This document shows positions 34,628 to 43,876 of a DNA stretch of 64,000 nt, piece after piece. Under the pieces are notes generated by a model. The model saw only the letters and a list, made by a program, of their open reading frames with translations. It made no database searches and was not told where the DNA came from. The DNA comes from Runella sp. SP2. GTDB lineage: Bacteria > Bacteroidota > Bacteroidia > Cytophagales > Spirosomataceae. Location of the stretch: NCBI RefSeq assembly GCF_003711225.1, contig NZ_CP031030.1, forward strand, positions 1,426,001 through 1,490,000, in the 5' to 3' direction. Each line of letters opens with the position of its first letter. Position 1 is the first letter of the stretch. The position numbers and the translations under genes were made by a program.

Positions 34628-35845
34628 TTAATCTGGATATAAAAGATATTTTGCCCGAATCGCCTTGAATTTTTGCAATCCAGGTTCCCAGCTTTTTCTG
34701 ATGTCGGCTTCCGACATTCCCGCTATGATTTGCTTTCTAAGTTGATCTGTCCCGATACGCAAATCAAAGGGAGATACACCGTTGGCTCTTTCTTGCTGGA
34801 AGAAATTGGCTTTGTCAGGATAGGCATTGTAGAGTTCAATGACCCACGATAAATTAATCTGACGACTTTTGCGCAAAGGGCTTATGTCATAGCCACGAAG
34901 GTCGAGTCCATAACAAACAGAATCTTTTTGATTGGGGCGTTCGCTCATTCCAGGAATGCTTACTGGTTTGTACGAAAACGAATACTTGCCTTTCAATGCG
35001 GGCGCTCCCAAAATGGTAAAGGGCATGTAAGTCCCTCGGCCTTCGTTGATTGCTGTCCCTTCAAACATACATAAACTCGGGAAAAGCACCACCGCTTGCT
35101 GCGTATTTAAGTTGGGAGAGGGATTGATAGGCAGGTCATAAGGAGTGGTATGGTCGTAATTGGCCACTTTGATAACCTTAATTTTGCATGGTTCTTTCAG
35201 ATAACCTTCACCGTTGAGATAGTGTGCAAATTCCCCGATGGTCATGCCATGGGTCATAGGGGTGTAATGTATCCCAATGGCCGATTTATATTTATCTTCC
35301 GTCATGACGGGGCCATCCACGACGTAAGCGTTTGGGTTTGGCCTGTCAAGAATCAAGAGTTCTTTATTGTTTTCGGCACAAGCTTCCATCACATACTCAA
35401 GCGTATTGATGTTGGTATAATAGCGGCAGCCCACATCCTGAATATCAAAGACCATTAAGTCGATATCTGCCAATTGTTCTTTGGTGGGTTTCTGATTTTT
35501 ACCGTATAAAGAGATAATCGGAAGTCCCGTTTTCGCATCTTTTTCGTCGCTTACTACCGCTCCATTGCTGGCGTTGCCTCTAAAGCCGTGCTCAGGGCCA
35601 AACACTTTTACAATCTTAACGCCGAGACTCAGTAAACTGTCCACACTGCTTTTTTTGCCAATAATAGAACTCTGATTGGCAACCAGTGCAATTCGTTTTC
35701 CTTTTAGATAAGGTACATATTTTTCAGTCTGGTCGGCACCCGTAATAATTCCCCGTTTTGGATTTGATGATTTACTTTGTGCGACGCCTTTATTATTGCT
35801 GATTATCAGTAGGATAAAAAAAAGGACAGAAGTAAATCGTAACAT
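34628..35845 (-). CDS. namZ: Exo-beta-N-acetylmuramidase, NamZ-type (DUF1343)
   Basis: 405-residue secreted protein (signal peptide ~1-22). It matches DUF1343, whose characterised member NamZ releases MurNAc from the non-reducing end of peptidoglycan fragments (GH171). Motifs: GKRIALVANQSSI, VKVFGPEHGFRG with E85-H86, PIISLYGKNQKPTKEQL, MVFDIQDVGCRYYT, LDRPNPNAYVVDGPV, HYTPMTHGMTIGEFAHYLN, and LCMFEGTAINEGRGT. It lies at the 3' end of the second SusCD locus on the same strand, 196 nt after the 835-residue protein with a palindromic repeat in between. The gene symbol is by family, not proven orthology. Confidence 0.85.
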   Translation of the reverse strand: MLRFTSVLFFILLIISNNKGVAQSKSSNPKRGIITGADQTEKYVPYLKGKRIALVANQSSIIGKKSSVDSLLSLGVKIVKVFGPEHGFRGNASNGAVVSDEKDAKTGLPIISLYGKNQKPTKEQLADIDLMVFDIQDVGCRYYTNINTLEYVMEACAENNKELLILDRPNPNAYVVDGPVMTEDKYKSAIGIHYTPMTHGMTIGEFAHYLNGEGYLKEPCKIKVIKVANYDHTTPYDLPINPSPNLNTQQAVVLFPSLCMFEGTAINEGRGTYMPFTILGAPALKGKYSFSYKPVSIPGMSERPNQKDSVCYGLDLRGYDISPLRKSRQINLSWVIELYNAYPDKANFFQQERANGVSPFDLRIGTDQLRKQIIAGMSEADIRKSWEPGLQKFKAIRAKYLLYPD

Positions 35846-35907
35846 CTTTAGTTGGTTTTAGTGTTGGTGCAATGCGGGATAGGGCGGCTAAATTAGTGAA
35901 TTTTGGC

Positions 35908-36040
35908 TAATTCAACCTCATCCCCAACCCTTCCGCTCAGGCGGCCCTGTCCTTTCTGGAGAAGGGCTTTTAAAGTCCCCCTCTTCTGAAAGGCCGCGAC
36001 GGCGTACCGTGAGGGGGATTTAGGGGGTGAGGTTGAATTA
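35908..36040. repeat. Palindromic REP-like element, family member A
   Basis: The 13-bp outer arms TAATTCAACCTCA (35908-35920) and TGAGGTTGAATTA (36028-36040) are perfect inverted repeats, extended inward by C-rich/G-rich tracts. A nested imperfect hairpin runs from about 35951 to 35993. The core GGGGATTTAGGGG word is shared with the elements at 62387-62469 and 63599-63721. It sits between the 835-residue protein gene and namZ and ends 1 nt short of the stop codon of the former. Confidence 0.75.
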
Positions 36041-36041
36041 C

Positions 36042-38549
36042 TTATTTATACGTCAACCAAGCTGTAGCTTCGCAGTTTTTATTGGCTGAAAAACGAATCC
36101 AGCGTGCTTGAAAACCAGCAGGAAAGGTGTAGTTGAAAGTTTCTCCCGCTTTCACGGTAACTTCTTTATAATTCATCCAAGGGCCATGACCAATCGGTTC
36201 TACTTCTACCGTAAAGGTGACGGCTTCGCTACTTTTGTGGGAAAGCTGGAGGCTTTTTTTGTCATAAAAACCAATCAAATACGGGTCAGAAGGGGTATTG
36301 GCACGTACTTGGCTGTTTTTCCAAGGCCCACCTTGCCCCGTAGGTTTTCCCAGTTTCCAAAGGTCATCGATGGTGCCTGCCCATACTTTGGCTTTCCCGT
36401 CGGTGGAGGCAATGATGTGATTGCTGTTGGGCGTTTGGGCGTCTAGGCCAGTCATCACAAACAACCCACGGTAAGAGGAGTAGTCGTGAATCGTCAACGA
36501 GTGTGAAGCTACGGGGCGAATCTTGGCAAAACCGTCGGCATTTTCGGCGGGTAGTTCGTAAAAAGTGCCGTGTACATTCATTAAGTCACGCTCGGTAGCC
36601 ACTTCCCGACAAATCCGCAAGGAAGCACTGTTCGTTTTGGTGGTAAATGCTTCATTGCCTTTGGGTAAACGCCAACGGCGGCCTGAGTCATCTACGACCA
36701 ATACCGATGCCTCGTCCACACTGACCACATCTTTGGGAATGGCAAATTCTTTACGAATAAACTGTGCCGTGGCGGCATCTTCTTTACGGACGAGGTTAAG
36801 GGCGCTGTCGAGTTCATAATAACCGTTTTCGCTAAATTGTCCATTCACAAAATCGCCTGCCAAAATCCCCAACTGACGGCGGTTTTTGCCCAAGCCGTAC
36901 AGAAGTCCCGCTTTATAATTGTTGCTACTGATGCTGGCCAATCCGTCAAATGATTTGTCTTTGGCAACGGCAAAACGGCTTTCGTCTGTGTAGTTGAAGT
37001 TGACTGTCGCAGTCGTGTTTTTGTTGGTTTTTACCCGAATCCATTCACCTTGTTCGGTTGCGGCAAAAGCCATTGACGCCGCTTGTCCCGCTTTTACGGT
37101 GACAGATTTGGCCGATTTCCAGCTTCCTTTTCCGTTCGTGTCGATCTCAAACGTAAACGTCACGTCTTCGTTGCCCGCATTTTTTACCCACGCCATGCGC
37201 TGTTTCCAACCCGCAAACAAAAATGGGTCGGAAGCCACGTTTGCTTCTATTTTATCGTTGAGCCAAATCGCTCCTTGGGCAGTGTTAGGGCCTAATTGGT
37301 CGGGCATATTGAAGGAGGTAAACCACAAATTAGAGTTCGATTGTCCTGGGCCTTCGATGTTTCCTTTGGTTTTACGTTTATTCAAAAACTCTTTTTGAGC
37401 TGAATCATCGCAGCCAAAAACGAGGCCATTTTGCCAGCGTGTGTAGTCGCCGATGACTTTCAAATACGCCGAACGTGGACGAATACCAGCGGTGTTTTTC
37501 GACGAAAATGTTTGGGGGAAACGCCAGAATAGCCCGTGCATGGTCATCAAATAATCAGGCTGCGTAGCGGTGCCAATGTCGCGGATGCGTGGCCATTCGG
37601 TGTTCCAGCCGTGTGCACCGTCGTAGCTGTGGCTGGCTTTGGGAAGCCTAAAAAACGACCATTTTCCGCTGTCGCGCACCGCTAATAGTACTGAGCGATG
37701 ATCCCAGCCCGTTGCCCAAATAGGGTCGGTTTCGGGGTTTTTGTTGCCATAAATCCCGCCTGGCCCCGTCACCTCTACAAACTGATTGCGACGCACGACC
37801 TTCCAATCTTTGCCATTCCATTCGGCCAGCACCCCCGCTTCAATGTGAAACTGTTTGAGGGCTTGGGGGCCAGGTTCACCGTTGTTGGAATACACCATCA
37901 CGCCTTGTCCCGAATACAAACCTTTTCCGTGCGCTCCAGGAAGCAACGTACCGTTGTGGTTGTTGGCGACGTCGTTTTCTTTTTTGGTTTTTACGTTGCC
38001 GTCTTGGTACAAAAGTTTTGATTCTAAGGTGTTTACATCCACTTCATAAAATCCTTCTTCCATCGTACCGTAGTAAATCTTGTGGGTGGGGTCGGTCAAG
38101 TGTCGCGCATTCCCCGTATGACGGCCAGGCATTTGGGCATAAGGAATGGTGCTGACTTTTCCGTTGTCGGCAATGGCATACGGGCCAATAAATAACTGCT
38201 TACTTTCGGCATGAACCATGCGATTGGCGGGTGTTCCACCGATGCTTTCCGAACGAATGGTTTCGTGCAAATCTGGCGTGATTTCGTAAAGTTTGTCCGA
38301 AGAGCCGTTGGGCAAGTGCGGCCCGTACGTAATGACCCAGAGCTTTCCAGCCCAAGGGACTACTGCGCCCGTGCCGCATTCGCCTTCGTTGTTATAATAA
38401 GCAAGGTGTGGATATATGCCGCTGATTTGTCGGAAAGATGTTTTTGGTTGGGCGTAGGAAGTCTGGGTGGTTAGTTTCAAGCCAATAATGACAGTTGTTA
38501 CCAACCATTTTAATGGTATTTTATGCATGGTAAAATGAAGTTTAATCAA
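36042..38549 (-). CDS. Large secreted protein with duplicated C-terminal beta domain, SusCD-linked
   Basis: Unrecognised 835-residue exported protein (signal peptide; ATG 38528, MHKIPLKW, is an alternative start). Residues ~35-420 look like a repeated-strand, propeller-like domain (GKLWVITYGPHLPNG, HKIYYGTMEEGFYEVDVNTL, GWDHRSVLLAVRDSGKWSFFRL). A ~95-residue beta domain occurs twice, at ~425-520 and ~738-835; both share SDP[FY]L, VTF-x-x-E, SVTVKAG/EVTVKAG, W-[IV]-R and NKN-x-x-AT. Between them is a second strand-rich block. It follows susD by 19 nt and is likely a surface or periplasmic protein that binds or degrades the imported glycan. No catalytic residues are identified. Confidence 0.65.
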   Translation of the reverse strand: MIKLHFTMHKIPLKWLVTTVIIGLKLTTQTSYAQPKTSFRQISGIYPHLAYYNNEGECGTGAVVPWAGKLWVITYGPHLPNGSSDKLYEITPDLHETIRSESIGGTPANRMVHAESKQLFIGPYAIADNGKVSTIPYAQMPGRHTGNARHLTDPTHKIYYGTMEEGFYEVDVNTLESKLLYQDGNVKTKKENDVANNHNGTLLPGAHGKGLYSGQGVMVYSNNGEPGPQALKQFHIEAGVLAEWNGKDWKVVRRNQFVEVTGPGGIYGNKNPETDPIWATGWDHRSVLLAVRDSGKWSFFRLPKASHSYDGAHGWNTEWPRIRDIGTATQPDYLMTMHGLFWRFPQTFSSKNTAGIRPRSAYLKVIGDYTRWQNGLVFGCDDSAQKEFLNKRKTKGNIEGPGQSNSNLWFTSFNMPDQLGPNTAQGAIWLNDKIEANVASDPFLFAGWKQRMAWVKNAGNEDVTFTFEIDTNGKGSWKSAKSVTVKAGQAASMAFAATEQGEWIRVKTNKNTTATVNFNYTDESRFAVAKDKSFDGLASISSNNYKAGLLYGLGKNRRQLGILAGDFVNGQFSENGYYELDSALNLVRKEDAATAQFIRKEFAIPKDVVSVDEASVLVVDDSGRRWRLPKGNEAFTTKTNSASLRICREVATERDLMNVHGTFYELPAENADGFAKIRPVASHSLTIHDYSSYRGLFVMTGLDAQTPNSNHIIASTDGKAKVWAGTIDDLWKLGKPTGQGGPWKNSQVRANTPSDPYLIGFYDKKSLQLSHKSSEAVTFTVEVEPIGHGPWMNYKEVTVKAGETFNYTFPAGFQARWIRFSANKNCEATAWLTYK

Positions 38550-38568
38550 AAAATGAATAACGTTTCTA

Positions 38569-40281
38569 CTAATACCCCTCGTTTTGTTTCATGTTAGGGT
38601 TGATTTGGATTTCGGCAGTGGGGATGGGCCACAAATACTGGCGGTCGTTCCATGTCGTAGGAACCAAGTTTTTGATCAGCCCTGTTTTTGCCATTTCGCT
38701 AAAATCGGGCGTGCCATCTTCGTCGATTTTGGGAGTTCCAGGGAAAAACCATAGATTTTTGTCAACGACTTTGGCGCGCAAGTCAACAGGGTCGAGCATA
38801 CCGTAAATGGGTCTGTTAAGCACTTTTCCCGCAATCCCCCAGCGAATAATATCCATGTAGCGTAAACCTTCAAAAGCCAACTCCATGCGGCGTTCCATGC
38901 GCAGTTCGCGGCGCAATTCGGCTTGATTGGTGGTAGTGATAGCAGGGTAGGAGGCCGTAGCGGTAAGTGCTACTTTATAGGCCCTTGCCCGTACAGAATT
39001 GATGGCGTCCAAGACCGATTTGTCAATTTGATTTTGTTCAATTTTGGCTTCAGCGTACATCAACAGCACGTCGGCATAGCGGACGATAATCTGCTCAGGA
39101 TCAATCAATCGGCCATTGAGCAACCACGAATCGTCAACGCCTTTTTTCCAAACCAAGCCATTGAATGACGCAAATTGCGCATTAGCACGGTTATCGTTGT
39201 TGGTTACCTTGGTGTTGGTGCTGATACGTGTCACTTGAAGGGTATTTGGGTGGGGATCATAAATAAATCCTAAGTGGGGTTGGCCAAACTCTACGATGGT
39301 GGCCGTACAGCGAGGGTCACGGTTTTTGAATGGGTTTTTGGGGTCGTAAAGTGGCGATTTGTCAATGGTTTTACCGTCTGTACAGAGGTACGAACAAAAC
39401 AAATCCCAGGTTGGGTTAGCCGCCGCAAAGCCCCCCGAAGTACGACTGATAATATCGGAAGTTGGCCCTGTAGTTACTTTCAGTTCCAATGAACGGGGAA
39501 TGGAGAAAATGATTTCTTTGGAGTTTTTGGTACTCTGCAAAAACAAATTGGCATAGTCCGAATGTAACACGTATTGGTTCAAATCGATGCACGCTTTGGC
39601 GGCGTCGCTGGCCGTTTTGTAGTCTTTTTCGTAAAGGGCAAAACGCGCTTTCAAAGCCAATGCAACGCCTTTTGTAGCTCGCTTTACTGCCGAAGCGGCA
39701 TAACTCGTGGGCAAATTGGCAATGGCAAAATCAAAGTCTTCGTAGATTTTGGTCATCACCGTTTTTTTGTCGGTACGGCCTTTGGTATAAGCCTCTTCAA
39801 TACTGACAACGTTGTCGCTGTAAACCACATCACCAAACTTATTGACCAACTTAGCATACTGCCCTGCCCGATGAAGCCGCGCTTCTGCCAAATAAACATC
39901 TAATTTTGCCTGACTTACCTTGGCTTTGGTTTCGGCGCTATTTAGGGCTACAATTGCTCTGTTTGCCCGAGCTATAGCCTTGTAAGAATTGCGCCAAAGT
40001 GCGGTCGAAAACGCCCATTGGCTCGTCACGGTTCCAGCTTTAATAGGTGTAAGGGTTTGCCGATAAAAACCATCGTCTGAAAGATAATTAACGCTTGTAC
40101 CATCTTCATCCCACTGCCAAAATTCAATGCGGTAGAGGTCATTGAGGGCTAGTTGGATCTCGGTTTCGTTAGAGTACCACTTTTCGGCGGAGGGTTCAGC
40201 CAAGGGATAAAGGTCGAGGGAGTTTTGGCAGGAAGCTAACAATAGGAAGCTAAAGACTGCGATGTATATGTTCTTTTTCAT
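38569..40281 (-). CDS. RagB/SusD family outer-membrane lipoprotein 2
   Basis: 570-residue SusD-like lipoprotein, lipobox LLLASC with Cys18. Family signs: LDLYPLAEPSAEKWYSNETEIQLALNDLYR near the N-terminus, TPR-like helices (LHRAGQYAKLVNKFGDVVYS, KRATKGVALALKARFALYEKDY), ADVLLMYAEAKIEQNQID, INSVRARA, ERRMELAFEGLRYMDIIRWG and the WPIPTAEIQINPNMKQNEGY C-terminus. It lies 20 nt after the susC 2 stop and 19 nt before the 835-residue protein gene, so all are cotranscribed. Sequence is only family-level similar to SusD 1. Confidence 0.93.
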   Translation of the reverse strand: MKKNIYIAVFSFLLLASCQNSLDLYPLAEPSAEKWYSNETEIQLALNDLYRIEFWQWDEDGTSVNYLSDDGFYRQTLTPIKAGTVTSQWAFSTALWRNSYKAIARANRAIVALNSAETKAKVSQAKLDVYLAEARLHRAGQYAKLVNKFGDVVYSDNVVSIEEAYTKGRTDKKTVMTKIYEDFDFAIANLPTSYAASAVKRATKGVALALKARFALYEKDYKTASDAAKACIDLNQYVLHSDYANLFLQSTKNSKEIIFSIPRSLELKVTTGPTSDIISRTSGGFAAANPTWDLFCSYLCTDGKTIDKSPLYDPKNPFKNRDPRCTATIVEFGQPHLGFIYDPHPNTLQVTRISTNTKVTNNDNRANAQFASFNGLVWKKGVDDSWLLNGRLIDPEQIIVRYADVLLMYAEAKIEQNQIDKSVLDAINSVRARAYKVALTATASYPAITTTNQAELRRELRMERRMELAFEGLRYMDIIRWGIAGKVLNRPIYGMLDPVDLRAKVVDKNLWFFPGTPKIDEDGTPDFSEMAKTGLIKNLVPTTWNDRQYLWPIPTAEIQINPNMKQNEGY

Positions 40282-40301
40282 GGAAAGTCAAAATGGTTAC
40301 A

Positions 40302-43300
40302 TTAAAAGCCAATGGTAAAGCCGCCCAACACAGTTGTTACGATTCCCATTCCTTCAGGATCCCAACCTTTTGGGTATTTGTTGAGTGAAAATACGTCGGT
40401 TGCATTGAGATACACCCGAATGTTGTTCGAGAGAATTTTGCGCGAAATCCGTTGTGGAATGGTGTAGCCCAATGTGATGTTTTTCAAACGAAAATAACCA
40501 CCATTGAATAACCAGAAATCAGACATAGCGCGGTTCAAACCTTTGTTGGTTTCGGTAAATCTTGGGTATTTGGCCGCAAGGTTTTGGTCGGTAGTATTGT
40601 TCATGCTCCAAGTACTTCCGTCCAAATACACAGGGAACACACCCCAGTTTTCGGCGTTGTAGTCGGTGTAAGGTAGTAGCGACGTATTTTGGTAGCCAAT
40701 GCCCTGAAAGGTTACTCCCAAATCAAATCCGCTGTAGTCTAACTTAAAATTTCCGCCGTACATCCATTGTGGTTGTGAGTTGCCCAATAAAACGCGGTCA
40801 TACTCTGGCGAAATTTTACCGTCAGGTACGCCATTCGGGCCGCTGATGTCGGTGTATTTCATGTCGCCAACTTTGACGTTCGCGTTGATTTTGGGAGAAT
40901 TATTGACGTCTTCTTGGGTTTGGTAAATCCCTTCCGAACGGTAGCCGTACCACTCGTCAAATTGGCTTCCTAATTTTCGGATGCGGTCGCCAATAAACTC
41001 AGTACCACCCAAATCGCCCATGACAGATTTAAACTGTGATAAGTTGAAAGATGCTGAGTAACGTAGTTTGCCGATGTTGTCGGTCCAGCCCAAATCCAAA
41101 TCAATGCCTTTGGTCGTCATGGTGCCCGTATTTTGGTTTGGGTTTTCAAATCCTACAAAAATCGGAATCTGCAAGGCCAACAACATGTCTTTGGTTTGTT
41201 TGTAATAGGCGTCGGCCGTGAAGCGTAAACGATTTTTTAGGAAATAAGCGTCCAAGCCGACATCAATAGAGGATGTTTTCTCCCACGAAATATCCTGGAT
41301 GGCATATTGCACTTGGGCGGCGGTCTGCTGCGCTACGGCTACGTTGTTTTGGTAAAAGAGCGCATTGCCAAAACTCATGATACCCACCGACGGATAGTTT
41401 CCTATGCGCTCGTTGCCCAGGTTTCCCCATGAGGCACGAAGTTTCAGAAAGGACATTACGTTTTGTCTTTTGAAGAAATTTTCCTCGCTTACTACCCAGC
41501 CCGCCGACACCGACGGAAACGTACCCCAACGGTAGTTGGCATTGAAACGCGACGAGCCGTCACGACGAACATTGGCCTGAATCAAGTATTTGTCTTTGAA
41601 GCTATACGTCAAGCGACCGAAATAAGAGCGATAAGCGGTTTCAAAGGCTGACCCGAAGTTATCTCTTAACGCAGCGGGACCTTGGTTGAGATAAGGATAG
41701 GTGTCAAACAAATATTGGTCGCGCGAAGCCCCCATCGACTCGCCTTTGAAGTAGTAGTTTTCGTAACCTGCCAAGGCCGTAAAATCGTGGTCACCAATGG
41801 TTTTTAGGTAATTTCCTAAAAACTGGGTTGTTACACTAAAATTAGTCGTGCGGTTTTCGTCCAAACGTGTCGTAAGACCACCTCCAATTAACGATACCAG
41901 ATATTGGTTGGGGTCGTTGGCGGCATAGACATCTACCTGTCGATTGAAACGTTTTTGAATGTTAAAATCAAAAATAGGTGCGATAATACCCGACAATTTT
42001 AAGCCCTCAATGGGTTTAATATCAAGGGCAAGCCGTCCTCCAATTTGGTTGTAATTGATTCGATCAGTGCCACCATATTTAATTTTAGCATATACGTTTT
42101 CCCCCGCTTTTCCATCAGCAATGCGGCCATCTGCCCAGATTGCGGGATAAATAGGTGATGAAATCAAAATTCGCTGTAAAGGAGTTGCCGCTGAAGGGTT
42201 ACTTCGGGTATCGATTCCAATGGTTCCTAAATCTGTTGCGCTGGTGTTTGCCGTAGGGTCGAGGGTATTCGTTCTCTTAAAGTTAAAATCAACGGTACCT
42301 CCAATGAGTTTATTGATGGTAAAGTCGTTGTTGGAACGGACAAAAATTCGGTTGTAGTTTTTGTTGTCGTAAAAGCCACCTACTTTTTCAAACCGAACCG
42401 ACGCGTTTGATTTTACAAATTTTGAACCTCCTACGATACTGATGCTGTGGGCTTCTCTAGGAGCTACTTTGTTGAGGGTCAAAGCCATCCAGTCGGTGTC
42501 GGGGTAACGATTGGGGTCAGACAAGTGTTTTTGGTTGTAATCCGTCAACAAATCTTGGCTAAAAGTTGGGAAGCGGTTTGCGCCGTTGCCCGCATCATTC
42601 CAGCGGAGTTCGTTGACAAGCTCCATGTAGCGTTGCGCCCGCATGTAGTCGGGTAGCTGCGTAGGGGTATCAAAGCCGTTTTCGTAACTGTATTGAATAG
42701 AAGCTTGGTCGGTTTTGGCGCGCTTGGTCGTAATCAAAATTACCCCTGCTGCTGCGCGTGATCCATAAATAGAGGCCGATGCTGCATCTTTCAGTACGGT
42801 AAGGTTCTCAATATCGTTGGGGTTTACTTGGTTGACATCACTAACGGGTACACCATCGACAACCACCAGTGGGTCAGAACTGCCAATTGTCGTAATCCCC
42901 CGAATCCGAATCGTAGCGCCACCCATGGCACCATTGGCCCCACTGCGTGTCACCATCACGCCCGACATTGCCCCTTGCAGTGCTTGTGCTACCTGCGTTT
43001 CTTTGCGCTCCTTGAACATTTCCGAATTGATCGTGGACACAGCACCCGTGAGGTCTTTTTTCTTTTGAACGCCATAACCTACGACCACCACTTCTTCCAG
43101 TGATTTGGTATCGGGTTTGAGCGAAATATTCAAAGAAGTCTGATTGGCGACATTGATTTCTTGACTCAAATAACCGACAAAAGAGAAAACAAGGATGATG
43201 TTGTCGTCGGGAATCGAGAGACGATAATTGCCATTGGCATCGGTATTGGTGCCACGCTGCGTACCTTTTACCAAAATACTTACCCCAGGTAGCCCTACAC

Positions 43301-43784
43301 CTTTTTCGTCCGAAACTGTCCCCGTGATATTTCTATCGACATTGCGGAATAACTCAAGGCTTGAGGCTTCGCCGTTTGGGAGTACGTCTTTTTCGTTTTT
43401 TACTTTTTTTAGCAAAATCCGATTTTCAATCACTTCGTACGTGACTTCGATGGGCTTCAAAATTTGGTCCAACACTGCCGAAAGGCGGCGGTTGTTAAGA
43501 CTCACAGTTAGGCGCTGCGTTGACTTAATTTTGGTGCTATACACAAACTTGACGTTTGCTTGCTTTTCAATGTCGTTCAAAATTCTACTTAACTCAAGCT
43601 GCTCCCCCGCGACGGTAATGGTGCGGTTGAGCACCTCTTGGGCACGTGTATCGTGTGCGATTGCCATACCACTGCACAACACGATTAGCAACAATTGTGA
43701 TAAGGTAATTTTCATGAGATTCCACCAGATTTTGGGAATTGGTAACGGTTTTTGCATACATTTACTTGTTTTTTGATTGAACAA
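40302..43784 (-). CDS. SusC/RagA TonB-dependent transporter 2, with STN signalling domain
   Basis: 1160-residue TonB-dependent importer. An N-terminal extension (PLPIPKIWWNLMKITLSQ) precedes the signal peptide; inner ATGs at 43757 and 43715 are alternatives. STN domain ~50-120 (LELSRILNDIEKQANVKFVY), carboxypeptidase-like domain ~155-230 (GTVSDEKGVGLPGVSILVKGT), then the SusC box KSLEEVVVVGYGVQKKKDLTGAV, plug (MVTRSGANGAMGGATIRIRG) and long barrel ending GGFTIGF. The STN domain pairs with FecR 2 for ligand-dependent induction. With SusD 2 it forms the outer-membrane uptake complex of the second locus. Confidence 0.94.
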   Translation of the reverse strand: MFNQKTSKCMQKPLPIPKIWWNLMKITLSQLLLIVLCSGMAIAHDTRAQEVLNRTITVAGEQLELSRILNDIEKQANVKFVYSTKIKSTQRLTVSLNNRRLSAVLDQILKPIEVTYEVIENRILLKKVKNEKDVLPNGEASSLELFRNVDRNITGTVSDEKGVGLPGVSILVKGTQRGTNTDANGNYRLSIPDDNIILVFSFVGYLSQEINVANQTSLNISLKPDTKSLEEVVVVGYGVQKKKDLTGAVSTINSEMFKERKETQVAQALQGAMSGVMVTRSGANGAMGGATIRIRGITTIGSSDPLVVVDGVPVSDVNQVNPNDIENLTVLKDAASASIYGSRAAAGVILITTKRAKTDQASIQYSYENGFDTPTQLPDYMRAQRYMELVNELRWNDAGNGANRFPTFSQDLLTDYNQKHLSDPNRYPDTDWMALTLNKVAPREAHSISIVGGSKFVKSNASVRFEKVGGFYDNKNYNRIFVRSNNDFTINKLIGGTVDFNFKRTNTLDPTANTSATDLGTIGIDTRSNPSAATPLQRILISSPIYPAIWADGRIADGKAGENVYAKIKYGGTDRINYNQIGGRLALDIKPIEGLKLSGIIAPIFDFNIQKRFNRQVDVYAANDPNQYLVSLIGGGLTTRLDENRTTNFSVTTQFLGNYLKTIGDHDFTALAGYENYYFKGESMGASRDQYLFDTYPYLNQGPAALRDNFGSAFETAYRSYFGRLTYSFKDKYLIQANVRRDGSSRFNANYRWGTFPSVSAGWVVSEENFFKRQNVMSFLKLRASWGNLGNERIGNYPSVGIMSFGNALFYQNNVAVAQQTAAQVQYAIQDISWEKTSSIDVGLDAYFLKNRLRFTADAYYKQTKDMLLALQIPIFVGFENPNQNTGTMTTKGIDLDLGWTDNIGKLRYSASFNLSQFKSVMGDLGGTEFIGDRIRKLGSQFDEWYGYRSEGIYQTQEDVNNSPKINANVKVGDMKYTDISGPNGVPDGKISPEYDRVLLGNSQPQWMYGGNFKLDYSGFDLGVTFQGIGYQNTSLLPYTDYNAENWGVFPVYLDGSTWSMNNTTDQNLAAKYPRFTETNKGLNRAMSDFWLFNGGYFRLKNITLGYTIPQRISRKILSNNIRVYLNATDVFSLNKYPKGWDPEGMGIVTTVLGGFTIGF

Positions 43785-43837
43785 ATTGGAAAACTAGGCC
43801 CTCCCACAGATTGGCGTTTGTAGAGGGTTTTACTCTT

Positions 43838-43874
43838 GGCCGAAAATGTTCGCTGCATTTTCGGCCGCTTTTTT
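43838..43874 (+). terminator. Strong hairpin + T-run on the strand opposite fecR/susC, second locus
   Basis: GGCCGAAAATG (43838-43848) pairs perfectly with CATTTTCGGCC (43856-43866) over a 7-nt loop, followed by GC and six T residues on the + strand. The - strand side has no T-run. It lies 123 nt from the MKIT start codon of susC 2, nearly the same spacing as in the first locus. No + strand gene needs it, so it may end an antisense RNA; no exact TAnnTTTG box was found upstream (nearest is TAATTTTC at 43706). Confidence 0.7.
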
Positions 43875-43876
43875 AT

